Source of the DNA: Pseudoalteromonas luteoviolacea NCIMB 1944
Lineage (GTDB): Bacteria > Pseudomonadota > Gammaproteobacteria > Enterobacterales > Alteromonadaceae
Reading direction: 5' to 3'
Assembly: GCF_001625565.1 (NCBI RefSeq)
Contig: NZ_AUXS01000011.1
Location: forward strand, 1-64,000
Length of the DNA stretch: 64,000 nt
This document shows positions 18,405-27,476 of this stretch, one piece after another. Both the position numbers and the translations under genes were made by a program. Numbering within the stretch: position 1 is the first letter of the stretch; each line of letters starts with the position of its first letter. The notes beneath the pieces were generated by a model. That model was not told the origin of the DNA and ran no database searches. It saw only the letters and a program-made list of their open reading frames with translations.

Positions 18405-18426
18405 ATATTAGTGGGCGCACTAATAT
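18405..18426. promoter_or_regulatory. 22-bp palindrome upstream of RND operon
   Basis: Arms ATATTAGTG and CACTAATAT around GGCG. It lies 124 bases before the adaptor gene and 12 bases after a TTGACA (18387-18392). It has the form of a TetR-type operator. ATTAGTGGG recurs at 18465-18473. The cognate regulator was not found nearby. Confidence 0.55.
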
Positions 18427-18549
18427 TCCGATGATTGGATAAATTGGAGATTATCATCTGTTAGATTAGTGGGTTTGTCGCAATTTAAGCGTTTGTAAAA
18501 CGCTTTCATAGTATCTTCTTTAAAAACAATTATCATTTGAGGTGCAAAA

Positions 18550-19629
18550 ATGCGTTGTATTCCTGCGTTTATATCCGCTGTTGCTTTATCCGTTATTGCG
18601 GGTTGGTCAACATCAACATGGAGCACGCCAGTAGAAGTTGCGGTTTTTCAAGCCAAGGATCTTCAGTATAAAAATAAACTGACTTTGAGCGGAACCGTTG
18701 AAGCGAAACAAAATGCCACACTTGCAAGCTTAGAAGCCGGCGTTGTCAACGAATTGTTGGTGGAAGTAGGCGATGTAGTTAAGCGCGGTCAAGCCCTTTT
18801 AAAACTAGATCCGACATTGGCAAAATTGAGATTGGAGCAAAGTGAAGCCTCGGTTGAGTCCGCTGATGTTGCGCTTTTGGAGTCTAAACGCCAACTTGAT
18901 GAAGTAGAGTCACTGTCTAAAAAGCAATTTGTGGCACCGACTTTACTTGCAGAGCGCCGTGCTGATGTCGCTGCGTCAAAAGCAGCATTAGCAAAAGCAA
19001 AAGCTGCTTTAGCAATGGATAAAGAAACGCTAAGAAGACAAACTCTATTTGCGCCTTTTGACGGCGTTGTGATGAAGCGTGATGTCGATTTAGGTGAATG
19101 GGTTACAACGCAGACGCATACTTTAACACTGGTTTCTGTAGGCGATTTACGACTCAAAGTCGCGGTACCTCAAGAATATATAAATGCTTTTTCAAACAAC
19201 AAGATAAATGAATTAGTTATTCAGCCAGATCACGATCAAAGTAAATTAATCGCAGCTAAACTGCAAGCAGTTGTACCGGTCATTAATGAGCAAACTCGCA
19301 GCTTTGTTGTTCACGTTGAAGTACCTAAGCAAGAAGCGTTTATTGCGGGTATGTCGGCTCAAGCGCAATTTGAATTGTCCAGTACAGGCACTCAAGCGGT
19401 TTGGGTACCAAAGTCGGCACTTAAATATCATCCAGATGGCGCATTGAGTGTCTTTGTTGCCAATGGAAACTCTGCTACTCGGCATACGGTAAGAGTACTA
19501 GAGCAGCGCGGTGAGCAAGTACTTATTTCAGTTGTTTCAGGAGATAGCACAGTACTGAGCGCACCAATTATTATGACTGCTGTTCAACTGTTAAAAAATG
19601 GCAGTGAGATCACGGTGAATAAGGACTAG
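18550..19629 (+). CDS. RND efflux periplasmic adaptor subunit
   Basis: The 359-residue membrane-fusion protein has a signal peptide ending around TWSTP and GAGGTG before the ATG. Domains run in the usual order: first barrel-sandwich half (LTLSGTVEAKQNATLASLEAGVV, VEVGDVVKRGQALLKLD), an alpha-helical hairpin with Ala/Lys/Glu heptads (about 95-160), the second half (QTLFAPFDGVVMKRDVDLGEWV), a beta-barrel domain (LRLKVAVPQEYI), and a membrane-proximal part (AVWVPKSALKY). It should link the permease encoded five bases downstream to a TolC-type channel encoded elsewhere. Regulation is likely through the upstream palindrome. Confidence 0.93.
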   Translation: MRCIPAFISAVALSVIAGWSTSTWSTPVEVAVFQAKDLQYKNKLTLSGTVEAKQNATLASLEAGVVNELLVEVGDVVKRGQALLKLDPTLAKLRLEQSEASVESADVALLESKRQLDEVESLSKKQFVAPTLLAERRADVAASKAALAKAKAALAMDKETLRRQTLFAPFDGVVMKRDVDLGEWVTTQTHTLTLVSVGDLRLKVAVPQEYINAFSNNKINELVIQPDHDQSKLIAAKLQAVVPVINEQTRSFVVHVEVPKQEAFIAGMSAQAQFELSSTGTQAVWVPKSALKYHPDGALSVFVANGNSATRHTVRVLEQRGEQVLISVVSGDSTVLSAPIIMTAVQLLKNGSEITVNKD

Positions 19630-19634
19630 CTGAT

Positions 19635-22600
19635 ATGATTGAAAGCGCCGTAAAGCGCGGTACCCTAGTTGCCGTTATCTCTTTGATTATCTGTATTTTG
19701 GGGCTGGTGACAGCGTTAAAAATTCCAGTACAGATGATCCCCGACCTTGAAGTCAGAACCATAACGGTTCAAACAGGCTGGCCAGGTGCAACCCCGCAAG
19801 ATGTTGAAAAAGAGATCCTAGTTGAGCAAGAGCGATTTCTACGCAGTTTGCCAAACCTCAAACGTATGGTGTCTTATTCTCAAATGGGATCGGCACGGAT
19901 CCAACTGGAGTTTCCTTTTGGTGTTGATGTCAATGACGCCTTGATCCGTGTCAACAACGCCCTTAGCCAAGTACCAAGCTACCCAGAAAACGTCGATCAG
20001 CCAAGGTTGTATTCGAGCTCTTTTTCCTCCAACGCATTTATGCATTTTGTACTAAAACCACAAACCGGGAACCCGCTTGATTTAGACGTCGATATGCTCA
20101 GAGATTTTGCCGAAGATTTCGTAAGACCGCGAATGGAGAGTATCCCAGGTGTGTCAGAGGTCGGTGTTGGCGGCGGTGCCGCTAGACAAGTACAAATTAA
20201 TGTTGATCCGAGTCGCTTGGCTCAACGTGGGTTAAGTGTAACTGATTTAAGAAATGCCATCCGCTCGCGTAATCGCGACGCATCGGCAGGCGACATTGAA
20301 AGCGGCCCAAGTCGTTATTTATTGCGTATGGTTGGACGTTTTGAACAGCTGAATGAGCTTGATGATTTGATTATTGCTGAGCGTGATGGGGTGATCACTA
20401 AGCTTCGAGATGTTGCCGTTGTATCGCTAGACCATTTTGAATTACGCGGTATTTCATACTCAGATGGTGAGCGCACCTTAAGGCTGTCAGTACGTCGCGA
20501 AAGTGGCTCAAATGTTATTGATATTAAGCAGCAAATGCTGCCAGTGATTGAGCAAATTAATCAAGAGTTGCTAGCACAAAATGGCTTAGAGCTGATCTTA
20601 ATGAGTGACGATGTTCAATATGTTGAAAGCTCACTTAAAAATGTATGGACTAATTTGGCTTTAGGTGCGTTACTCGCAACCTTGGTGATGTTTTTATTTT
20701 TACGCTCCGGGCGTGCCACATTGGTTGGTGTGATCGGCATACCAATTTGTACTGTTGCAGCTTTTCTTGGTTTAACGCTTTTTGACCGCACCATTAATGT
20801 TATTTCCCTCGCTGGTGTGGCCTTTGCTATTGGTATGACCGTCGACAATACCATCGTAGTGCTTGAAGCCATAGTGCAAGCTAATAGACGTGGCACGAGT
20901 AAACTACACGCTGCAATTAAAGGTGTGAAAGAGGTTTGGCCTGCGGTTTTGGCTTCGACAGCGACAACAGTGTTAGTATTTGCGCCTATCTTATTTGTGC
21001 AACAAGAAGCAGGTCAGCTCTACTCCGATATTGCGATAGCCGTATCGTCCGCAATTATTGCCTCTATGCTGGTGGCCATTTTTATTGTACCGACAACATT
21101 GGCGAATTTGCCTAATCGTAAAGACGAGATGAAAACAGTCACGCTTTCAAAGCGTTGGCTCGCATTGGTGTCTTTTTGTGTGGCATCAAAAGCCAGAGCA
21201 ACCGCCATCACTGCAAGTTTTGTGGTAGTAACACTCGGTGCTGCATACGCCCTAATGCCCGCGGCTGAATATTTACCAGAAGGCGAAGAACCTAAAGCGT
21301 TTTCAATGATGATTGCGCCGCCAAGTTATAACCTGTCAGAAATGAAAGAAATAGGTGATGAACTGCGCGTTTACTTTAATGGCCATATTAATGCATCCAG
21401 TGAGGCATTTGATAAGGGCGAGACAGATATGCCGCCACTGGCTTACTACTCGATGTCAGTATCAATAGGCCGTATTTGGTTCTTAAGTGCACCGACTGAT
21501 CCAGACAATATTCAGGCTATGATGGATGCAATTACAGCTAAGTTTAGAAGTTATGAAAACATGCGTGCTTTCTCTGCTAGGGGCTCAATTATTTCAAGTA
21601 ATGATGGTGGCACCCGCGCAGTCGCGGTAGATATTGCAGGGAGCAACTTAACGGATTTGTATCGCGCAGCTGAAGCAGTATACGAGCAAGCTCAAGTAAC
21701 ATTTGAAAATCCGCAAATTAACTCAGATCCTCGGGCACTTAGCCTAGATCAACCGCTTATAGAAATTAAACCCAAATGGCAAAGGCTCGCAGAGCTTGGG
21801 ATCAGTCCAAATGAATTTGGTTATACAATTTCGTCACTGAGTGACGGCGCGTATGTTGATGAGTTTATTTTGAACGATGACAAAATAGATATGTTTATTT
21901 TCAGTCATCAAAAAGAAAAACAAACCATTGAGCAATTGGCTACTTCACCCATTGTCACGCCATCTGGAGATGTATTGCCACTGAGTGCATTAGCTGACTT
22001 AGTGGAAAGTAAAAACAGTGATAGCTTACGCCGTGTTGATGGCAAACGAACGGTGACTGTATATATCATCCCACCTCGAGATGTGGCGTTGGAAACCGCC
22101 GAAGAGATTGTGCGTACCGAGTTACTACCGACACTTTGGCAACAGGGAAAAATTGCGCAAGGGACTAAGGTTTCTATCAGTGGCGCAGCCGATCAATTGG
22201 AAGCGACACAAGCCTCGTTGTCGAGCAACTTTATTGTGGCCTTAGTGCTGAGTTACTTATTGTTAGTGGCGATATTTACGCATTGGAGTTACCCATTGTT
22301 TATTCTTGCCACTGTACCATTGGGTATGGCTGGAGGCTTACTGGGACTAATTTCCGTAAATGGCGTTAATGTATTGCTGGCAAACTTTGGAATGACACCA
22401 TTCCACCAACCCTTTGATATGATCACCATGTTGGGCTTCCTGATTTTATTGGGGACTGTGGTTAATAACCCTATTTTGATAGTAGACCAAACACGAAAGT
22501 TGATTGTAGATCAGGGCATGGAAGTTGTTGCAGCAGTCAAACAGGCGGTTGCAACGCGACTTAAGCCGATATTAATGTCGACGGCGACCACATTATTTGG

Positions 22601-22757
22601 TCTTGCACCTTTGGTGTTTATACCAGGAGACGGCACAGAGCTATACCGAGGTGTTGGTATTATCGTATTGTGCGGCATAGTGTTCTCGATGTTGCTCAGC
22701 CTGACATTTTTACCGGCGCTGTTGGTCAGTGTGCTGAGTAACAAACGGGCGCGATAA
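19635..22757 (+). CDS. RND efflux permease (AcrB-like)
   Basis: The 1040-residue inner-membrane pump matches the usual length of AcrB/HAE1-type transporters, with 12 membrane segments and two large periplasmic loops. The N-terminus (MIESAVKRGTLVAVISLIICILG) and family signatures are present: QTGWPGATPQDVEKEI, SIPGVSEVGVGGGAARQVQINVD, and in TM4 GMTVDNTIVVLEA with the proton-relay Asp. The second half shows NFIVALVLSYLLLVAIF and VVNNPILIVDQTRKL. It uses proton-motive force to export drugs or metabolites. It forms an operon with the adaptor gene and ends in a strong terminator. No outer-membrane channel gene is nearby. Confidence 0.94.
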   Translation: MIESAVKRGTLVAVISLIICILGLVTALKIPVQMIPDLEVRTITVQTGWPGATPQDVEKEILVEQERFLRSLPNLKRMVSYSQMGSARIQLEFPFGVDVNDALIRVNNALSQVPSYPENVDQPRLYSSSFSSNAFMHFVLKPQTGNPLDLDVDMLRDFAEDFVRPRMESIPGVSEVGVGGGAARQVQINVDPSRLAQRGLSVTDLRNAIRSRNRDASAGDIESGPSRYLLRMVGRFEQLNELDDLIIAERDGVITKLRDVAVVSLDHFELRGISYSDGERTLRLSVRRESGSNVIDIKQQMLPVIEQINQELLAQNGLELILMSDDVQYVESSLKNVWTNLALGALLATLVMFLFLRSGRATLVGVIGIPICTVAAFLGLTLFDRTINVISLAGVAFAIGMTVDNTIVVLEAIVQANRRGTSKLHAAIKGVKEVWPAVLASTATTVLVFAPILFVQQEAGQLYSDIAIAVSSAIIASMLVAIFIVPTTLANLPNRKDEMKTVTLSKRWLALVSFCVASKARATAITASFVVVTLGAAYALMPAAEYLPEGEEPKAFSMMIAPPSYNLSEMKEIGDELRVYFNGHINASSEAFDKGETDMPPLAYYSMSVSIGRIWFLSAPTDPDNIQAMMDAITAKFRSYENMRAFSARGSIISSNDGGTRAVAVDIAGSNLTDLYRAAEAVYEQAQVTFENPQINSDPRALSLDQPLIEIKPKWQRLAELGISPNEFGYTISSLSDGAYVDEFILNDDKIDMFIFSHQKEKQTIEQLATSPIVTPSGDVLPLSALADLVESKNSDSLRRVDGKRTVTVYIIPPRDVALETAEEIVRTELLPTLWQQGKIAQGTKVSISGAADQLEATQASLSSNFIVALVLSYLLLVAIFTHWSYPLFILATVPLGMAGGLLGLISVNGVNVLLANFGMTPFHQPFDMITMLGFLILLGTVVNNPILIVDQTRKLIVDQGMEVVAAVKQAVATRLKPILMSTATTLFGLAPLVFIPGDGTELYRGVGIIVLCGIVFSMLLSLTFLPALLVSVLSNKRAR

Positions 22758-22763
22758 ACAATG

Positions 22764-22788
22764 AAAAAGGAGCTACGGCTCCTTTTTT
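22764..22788 (+). terminator. Terminator of RND operon
   Basis: AAAAAGGAGC, loop TACG, GCTCC and six T, seven bases past the stop. Confidence 0.9.
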
Positions 22789-23402
22789 ATGAACAATTGA
22801 AAATTAAGATAGTTCAGTTATCTGAGTATGACTCTTAAGCGCGGCCGTGTGCTATGAATATGCACTTTACAGCGCAGCGCGAAGCTGTCTCCTTACATAG
22901 GAGCTTCGGCTTTAGCAGGCCGGTTATTGAATCTTGATATGGTATCTCAACACTGCGCTTTATTGTTTCTTGTTAAATTAGCCCAAGTTATCTGAAGTAG
23001 TTACTAACTAAACATCTTTTCCCGAAAATCTAAGCACCTCTTGTAGCACGGCAAACAAGGTGTTTGGAAAATAATGCATACTTATTGGCGAGACTTGATT
23101 GGCTCCGTTTCCATTAGTCAATTTCGTGCCTTGCCCTAATTACAAAACGTCACTTGTGATTCCAATCTTGTTGTACTTTTTAAGGCTTTTGGTGATTAAT
23201 TTTGGCGGTTAAAAAGTTTTAATTGAGTATAGTCATCGTATAACTCTCTATTTTTAGATTTTTATCTATTTGTTTTTAAAGCTTATAATTTTATAAGTTT
23301 GTTGTTTTTCTACAAAAACGTATCAATCGGCCCATTCGGGCGCACTCGTACCTTAACCACTGCAAAATAGCCCTCAATTCCAACGTTATGAGGGCAAACA
23401 CA
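22789..23402. other. Gene-free stretch with one nested hairpin
   Basis: A compound stem lies at about 22880-22908: outer arms GAAG and CTTC, inner arms CTCCT and AGGAG around TACAT. The remaining sequence is AT-rich without a supported gene. The promoter of the DUF2306 gene should lie near 23280-23380. Confidence 0.45.
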
Positions 23403-24284
23403 ATGGAAAACACATCATTAAATATGTCGCACGGTGCGTCGCAATCGCCGATAGCGCAAGGTAATAAAGCAAGCTCAAAATGGGCTAGTAAATGGTTAAA
23501 ATACTCAACGACCTTTTGGTTTCTGGCTGTGTTGGCGGGCCAATGGTTTTTCTTTTACTACATTATCGCGTTCTATGGGTTTTCAGTCATCAACAACAAT
23601 ATGGAGATTTGGAACGTCTGGGAAGTGTTTGGTAAAACGCCTTACAAAGCAGGAGATTTTGCCGGTAACGCAGCTTTTGCAGCACACGCAATTGGGGCTG
23701 GGGTTGTGGCGTTTGGTGGGGCATTGCAATTGATGCCGCAAATGCGTCGCTACTTTCCTAAATTTCACAAAATAAATGGGTATCTATATTTGTTAACCGT
23801 GTTTGCTTTGTCGATATCTGGGTTCTATTTGGTATGGATCCGAGATCAACACCCGATCACGCTTGACGGAATTGGCACCAGTATCAATGGTTTATTGATC
23901 CTCACTTTTACTTATTTTTGCGCTAAAACGGCGATTAAAAAAGATATTCGAAATCATAAAAAGTGGGCAATTCGTTTATTTTTGGTATCGAATGCGCAGT
24001 GGATCTTAAGAATAGGTGTCTTTAGCTATTTAATAACTGGCACAACCATGGGTCTTGCCCCTGCGTTTGGCGACCCGTTTTTCCCAATGTGGACTTTTGG
24101 TTGCTTTATTGTTCCATTAGCGATGGCTGAATTATATTTCTTTGCCAGTGAGACGCAAAGTCAAAAGGTAAAATGGTTGGCTGCTGGTTGTTTATGTGTG
24201 CTGACACTATTGATGTTGGTTGGGATCATGGGCTTCACACCTTTCTTATTAAAAGTAATGTCAGGTGATGCGATCTCTATATAG
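23403..24284 (+). CDS. DUF2306 membrane protein
   Basis: The 293-residue product starts at the ATG at 23403 because GAGGG lies eight bases before it; the ATG five codons upstream lacks a site. After a polar N-terminus there are about seven membrane segments. The DUF2306 pattern is visible: HAIGAGVVAFGGALQLMPQ, then FHKINGYLYLLTVF, with conserved His residues (HKINGY, NHKKWAIR) that could bind haem or metal. The biochemical role of the family is not established. It is a single gene with a terminator. Confidence 0.8.
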   Translation: MENTSLNMSHGASQSPIAQGNKASSKWASKWLKYSTTFWFLAVLAGQWFFFYYIIAFYGFSVINNNMEIWNVWEVFGKTPYKAGDFAGNAAFAAHAIGAGVVAFGGALQLMPQMRRYFPKFHKINGYLYLLTVFALSISGFYLVWIRDQHPITLDGIGTSINGLLILTFTYFCAKTAIKKDIRNHKKWAIRLFLVSNAQWILRIGVFSYLITGTTMGLAPAFGDPFFPMWTFGCFIVPLAMAELYFFASETQSQKVKWLAAGCLCVLTLLMLVGIMGFTPFLLKVMSGDAISI

Positions 24285-24325
24285 AGGTAATCATCAATCG
24301 TACTTGATGTTACCATAACTAAGTT

Positions 24326-24360
24326 TAGGCAAGTGCAGGCTTGCCTATTATTTATTTTTT
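24326..24360 (+). terminator. Rho-independent terminator
   Basis: TAGGCAAG, 6-base loop, CTTGCCTA, followed by a T-rich tail (TTATTTATTTTTT). Confidence 0.85.
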
Positions 24361-24376
24361 GGGTTCAACACTATGC

Positions 24377-25159
24377 TTAGTTGTTCATATTGTCGGCCTT
24401 CTTAACCGCTTCTAGATAACGACTTTCAATAAATTTATTTTCTTTAGTTAGGTGTTTAATTTTTTGTTTGGCTTGCTGAAGTTCAGCTTCGATGGCCTTG
24501 GCGTCAACCCCGTCGCTTTGCTCTGGTAAATCGACGGAAAGTTGGTCAATAAGTTGGTTCTGTTCGGCAATTTGGCGCTCATACTGTTGCACTAGCGCTT
24601 GGATCTCAAGTTCATTTGGCGATTCTCCACTGACTTGAACCGATTTCATATCTGTTTTCAATTGAGCGATTTCTTTGTGTAAATTGCTGTTCTCTTGCTT
24701 CAAGCTGCCCACTGATTGGGATTGATCTTCCAATTTTGTTTTAGCGTATTTTAGTTTTTTACCACTGATGGTTAAGTCACCTTTAAGGCGCTTGATCAGT
24801 TTGTGGGAACGTGAGAGCTTTTTATTGAGCTCATTGATAGAAGCTTGCTCTTCTTTGGTTATATGATCTGCGGTGGAGGCGCGAATTTGTGCAAGCTGCT
24901 GCTCTAGATTTGCTTGTACGTGTAAAAGCTCAGAAATGGTTTGTTCATGTTGTTGATTGAACTGCGTGGCGCGCTCCACTGAATCTTTGCATAGTGCGAC
25001 CACCTCATCAGATCCGGAGTTATTTGAGTTGGCGTTCATAAATACTGCTGCAAATTGTCTAAACTCCCTTAAAATCAATAACAAAACATAAAACCATGCC
25101 GCTAAAATTAGCAGACCAAAATTTAAGGCAATGTATTGGTAAACTTCTATCGGCAACAT
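24377..25159 (-). CDS. Membrane-anchored coiled-coil protein
   Basis: The 260-residue product has one N-terminal membrane segment (about 10-32: IALNFGLLILAAWFYVLLLIL). An extended coiled-coil region covers roughly residues 70-255, rich in Leu, Gln, Lys and Glu heptads (LEQQLAQIRAST, INELNKKLSRSHKLIKRLKGDL, LQQAKQKIKHLTKENKFIESRYLEAVKKA). Topology suggests the coil lies in the cytoplasm. I do not recognise a named family; a scaffolding or envelope role is possible. It is divergent from the response-regulator gene 100 bases away, which hints at a shared regulatory region. Confidence 0.7.
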   Translation of the reverse strand: MLPIEVYQYIALNFGLLILAAWFYVLLLILREFRQFAAVFMNANSNNSGSDEVVALCKDSVERATQFNQQHEQTISELLHVQANLEQQLAQIRASTADHITKEEQASINELNKKLSRSHKLIKRLKGDLTISGKKLKYAKTKLEDQSQSVGSLKQENSNLHKEIAQLKTDMKSVQVSGESPNELEIQALVQQYERQIAEQNQLIDQLSVDLPEQSDGVDAKAIEAELQQAKQKIKHLTKENKFIESRYLEAVKKADNMNN

Positions 25160-25259
25160 AGCAGCTATTCATCGCTTCATTGATTATCAATAAGATAAGT
25201 TTAGTTTTACTGTGAAATTCTGCCTATACTGAATATGAAAATTTAAATTTGAGGTGAAT

Positions 25260-26156
25260 GTGAAAGTTCTGATAGTTGATGATAGCCATGCGACATGCGA
25301 AATTATCAGGCGCGCACTTCAGCAGTTTACGTATCGGAAATTATTTATTTCTTGCGAAAATAGTGTTGATGATGCACTTGAACGCATAGAGTTGTGGCAA
25401 CCTCATATTATTTTAACCGATTGGCATATGCCAGATAAGTCGGGTATTGAGTTACTTAAGGAAGTTAGGGCAACGTACCCTGAATTGCCTGTGGGCATGG
25501 TATCGACCGTTGATGAGGAAGAGCAAATTAACCATGCCAAGTCGATGGGCTGTACATTTTTCCTATCTAAACCTTTTGCTGACAGTGAACTGCGCGAAAT
25601 TTTGCTGCCAATAGTGCAGGAACTTGAAGTCCGAGAGCTAATGGTAGAACAAGAAGTTCCGCTTCGAGAAGGGCTTGCTTTACCTAAAACGGATTTTTTA
25701 GAGCGATTGATGCAAAAAAATATCAATGCGTCATTAACACTAAAACCCATTCGTTCTCAGTCTTTGGATGAAAGTAAATTACCTTGCGTTATGGTCGTAT
25801 ATGCTGAGCGAGGCAGCCAGAAAGTGCGCGTGATCTGTGTGCTTGATGTATATGCCACGTGTGTTCTGGCCAGTAGTGTTGAAGTGATCCCTGAGGGGGA
25901 AGCGCAAAAAGCGATTCATTTGAATCAAATAAACGAGCCGATTATGAATGCGTGTAAAGAGGCGTTAGCAAAAACAGCCTACGCATTTTTAGATAATCAA
26001 AGCAAAATGAGTTTGTTTGTGAGGAGTTGTAAATGTGTCAATAGCCTTCATCCTAAACTTGAAATGCTCTACAACTATCCGCTAGATAGCCGTATTGATC
26101 TTTGTTGTGAACGAGAGGGGATGGCACAAGGTAAAATGCTCATTGTCGGTGTCTGA
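25260..26156 (+). CDS. Response regulator with unknown C-terminal domain
   Basis: The 298-residue product starts at the GTG at 25260, five bases after GAGG; the GTG two codons earlier overlaps that site. Residues 1-120 form a receiver domain with the acidic pair in IVDDS, phosphoacceptor Asp54 in ILTDWHMPD, the Thr/Ser switch in GMVSTVDEE and Lys in FFLSKPF. Residues about 150-298 lack a DNA-binding helix-turn-helix; they carry VRVICVLDVYATCVLASSVEVIPEGE and INEPIMNACKEAL, faintly like CheC/CheX phosphatases. It is probably a single-domain-output or chemotaxis-linked regulator. No histidine kinase lies in the window. Confidence 0.85.
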   Translation: MKVLIVDDSHATCEIIRRALQQFTYRKLFISCENSVDDALERIELWQPHIILTDWHMPDKSGIELLKEVRATYPELPVGMVSTVDEEEQINHAKSMGCTFFLSKPFADSELREILLPIVQELEVRELMVEQEVPLREGLALPKTDFLERLMQKNINASLTLKPIRSQSLDESKLPCVMVVYAERGSQKVRVICVLDVYATCVLASSVEVIPEGEAQKAIHLNQINEPIMNACKEALAKTAYAFLDNQSKMSLFVRSCKCVNSLHPKLEMLYNYPLDSRIDLCCEREGMAQGKMLIVGV

Positions 26157-26190
26157 TTTTAATCATGATTTTATACAGCCTAAGTCATAT

Positions 26191-27228
26191 TTACTTGGTA
26201 GGACTTGATTGTTTGGCTTTCTTTCGATATTTAGCCGGAGTGGTATCAGAAAACTTTTTAAATGCTATATAAAATGTTGACTGGTTATTATAGCCACATA
26301 ATTCAGATACTTGTTTTAAACTTATATTTGTATCTTTACATAAAAGCTGTTTTGCCAGTGTTACTCGATACTGATTAATATAGGATGTGAAAGACACGCC
26401 CAAGTTATCATTTAAAACTTGCGAGAGATGTGGAACAGAAATATTTAATCGATTTGCAACCTGAGACAAACTAAGGTTCGGGCATTTATACAATTCGTCT
26501 TCGTTCATCAATTTTTCTAGCCGCGATAATATAGGGGCCGCCAAATCTTGCGGTATTTTTTTACTGGCATATTTTTCCTTTTTTGCATTGAATCTCTTTG
26601 ATATTAAGGCTTCAAAACTGAGATAAGTAGATAGTAAAAAACATACTATGCCAACAAAAAGGGATGTGTAGGTGCTAAAAATATAAGCTAACCAAAGTGT
26701 TGTAGTGCTGCATATGACTACGATGGCAACTCGAGCATTTTGATCTACCACGATATCCAAAGATTTGTTTATTACTGCCGGTGCAATGGTTAGTAAAGAT
26801 GCAAATAAATAGCCAAACCAGATATATCCAACAGCGGTGGAAATATGTGCACTCCATAACAAGGTATAATAATCATATGGCCAAGTTATTCCAATAATAA
26901 GAGCAAGGCTAGTTGGGGGGAGTAGATGAATTCTCCAGTTAATGTTTTTTGACGTTTTCAGTTTGAAAGTTTGTTTTACGTAGGCGAACAGTAAGGGGGC
27001 GGCCAAAAAATAGCTTGTTAAGCCCAGTTGAAAGAAGGCTTTACTATGGTCTAGGTAAAAGAAGATAGGTTGGCTCATCCGAATACAAATCATTAAGGCC
27101 ACACCAGCTAATAACTTATTCACGAGATTGAGGGGTTTTAATCTGAATAAGTAAATGCTCAAAACCAACGAATTGACTGCGCCGATGGCACTTAGAAATA
27201 ACAAAAAAATGGTGGCATCTAAAACCAT
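26191..27228 (-). CDS. AraC-family regulator with membrane-spanning N-terminus
   Basis: The 345-residue protein has about seven hydrophobic segments in residues 1-215, then an AraC/XylS double helix-turn-helix at about 235-335 (LSLSQVANRLNISVPHLSQVLND, then ISLKQVSELCGYNNQSTFYIAFKKFSDTTPAKYRK). This layout is known from membrane-embedded AraC regulators that sense an extracellular or membrane signal directly. It lies 34 bases from the convergent response-regulator gene. Target genes are unknown; autoregulation is possible. Confidence 0.88.
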   Translation of the reverse strand: MVLDATIFLLFLSAIGAVNSLVLSIYLFRLKPLNLVNKLLAGVALMICIRMSQPIFFYLDHSKAFFQLGLTSYFLAAPLLFAYVKQTFKLKTSKNINWRIHLLPPTSLALIIGITWPYDYYTLLWSAHISTAVGYIWFGYLFASLLTIAPAVINKSLDIVVDQNARVAIVVICSTTTLWLAYIFSTYTSLFVGIVCFLLSTYLSFEALISKRFNAKKEKYASKKIPQDLAAPILSRLEKLMNEDELYKCPNLSLSQVANRLNISVPHLSQVLNDNLGVSFTSYINQYRVTLAKQLLCKDTNISLKQVSELCGYNNQSTFYIAFKKFSDTTPAKYRKKAKQSSPTK

Positions 27229-27421
27229 GAAACTCTCTACTGCATATTTGTTTTTATTTTATGACTGGGAGTAGTTGGTTTGCAATTGCAAAACTTGCAT
27301 AAGAAAAGGGGTTGATTTTAATAATTTATTTGTTCAATTTCCTATTTAATATCAGTTTATACTCGTGTTTTATCATTGATAGATAAACGAGTTTGAGTCG
27401 TAAAGACTTATAAATAATAGG

Positions 27422-27459
27422 GATACGACGCGATCCGGATAATACCACCGCGGCGTATC
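27422..27459 (-). terminator. Candidate terminator after dbpA
   Basis: Outer arms GATACG and CGTATC and inner CGC/GCG surround a long loop, 18 bases past the dbpA stop. The tail on the minus strand (CCCTATTATTTATA) is only moderately T-rich. Confidence 0.4.
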
Positions 27460-27476
27460 ACTTTAAATACTGAGGG

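Noticed and set aside
18520..18541. Possible Fur box (ATTATCATTT) upstream of the RND adaptor gene
   Set aside because: Only the right half matches; the left half is A-rich without dyad symmetry.
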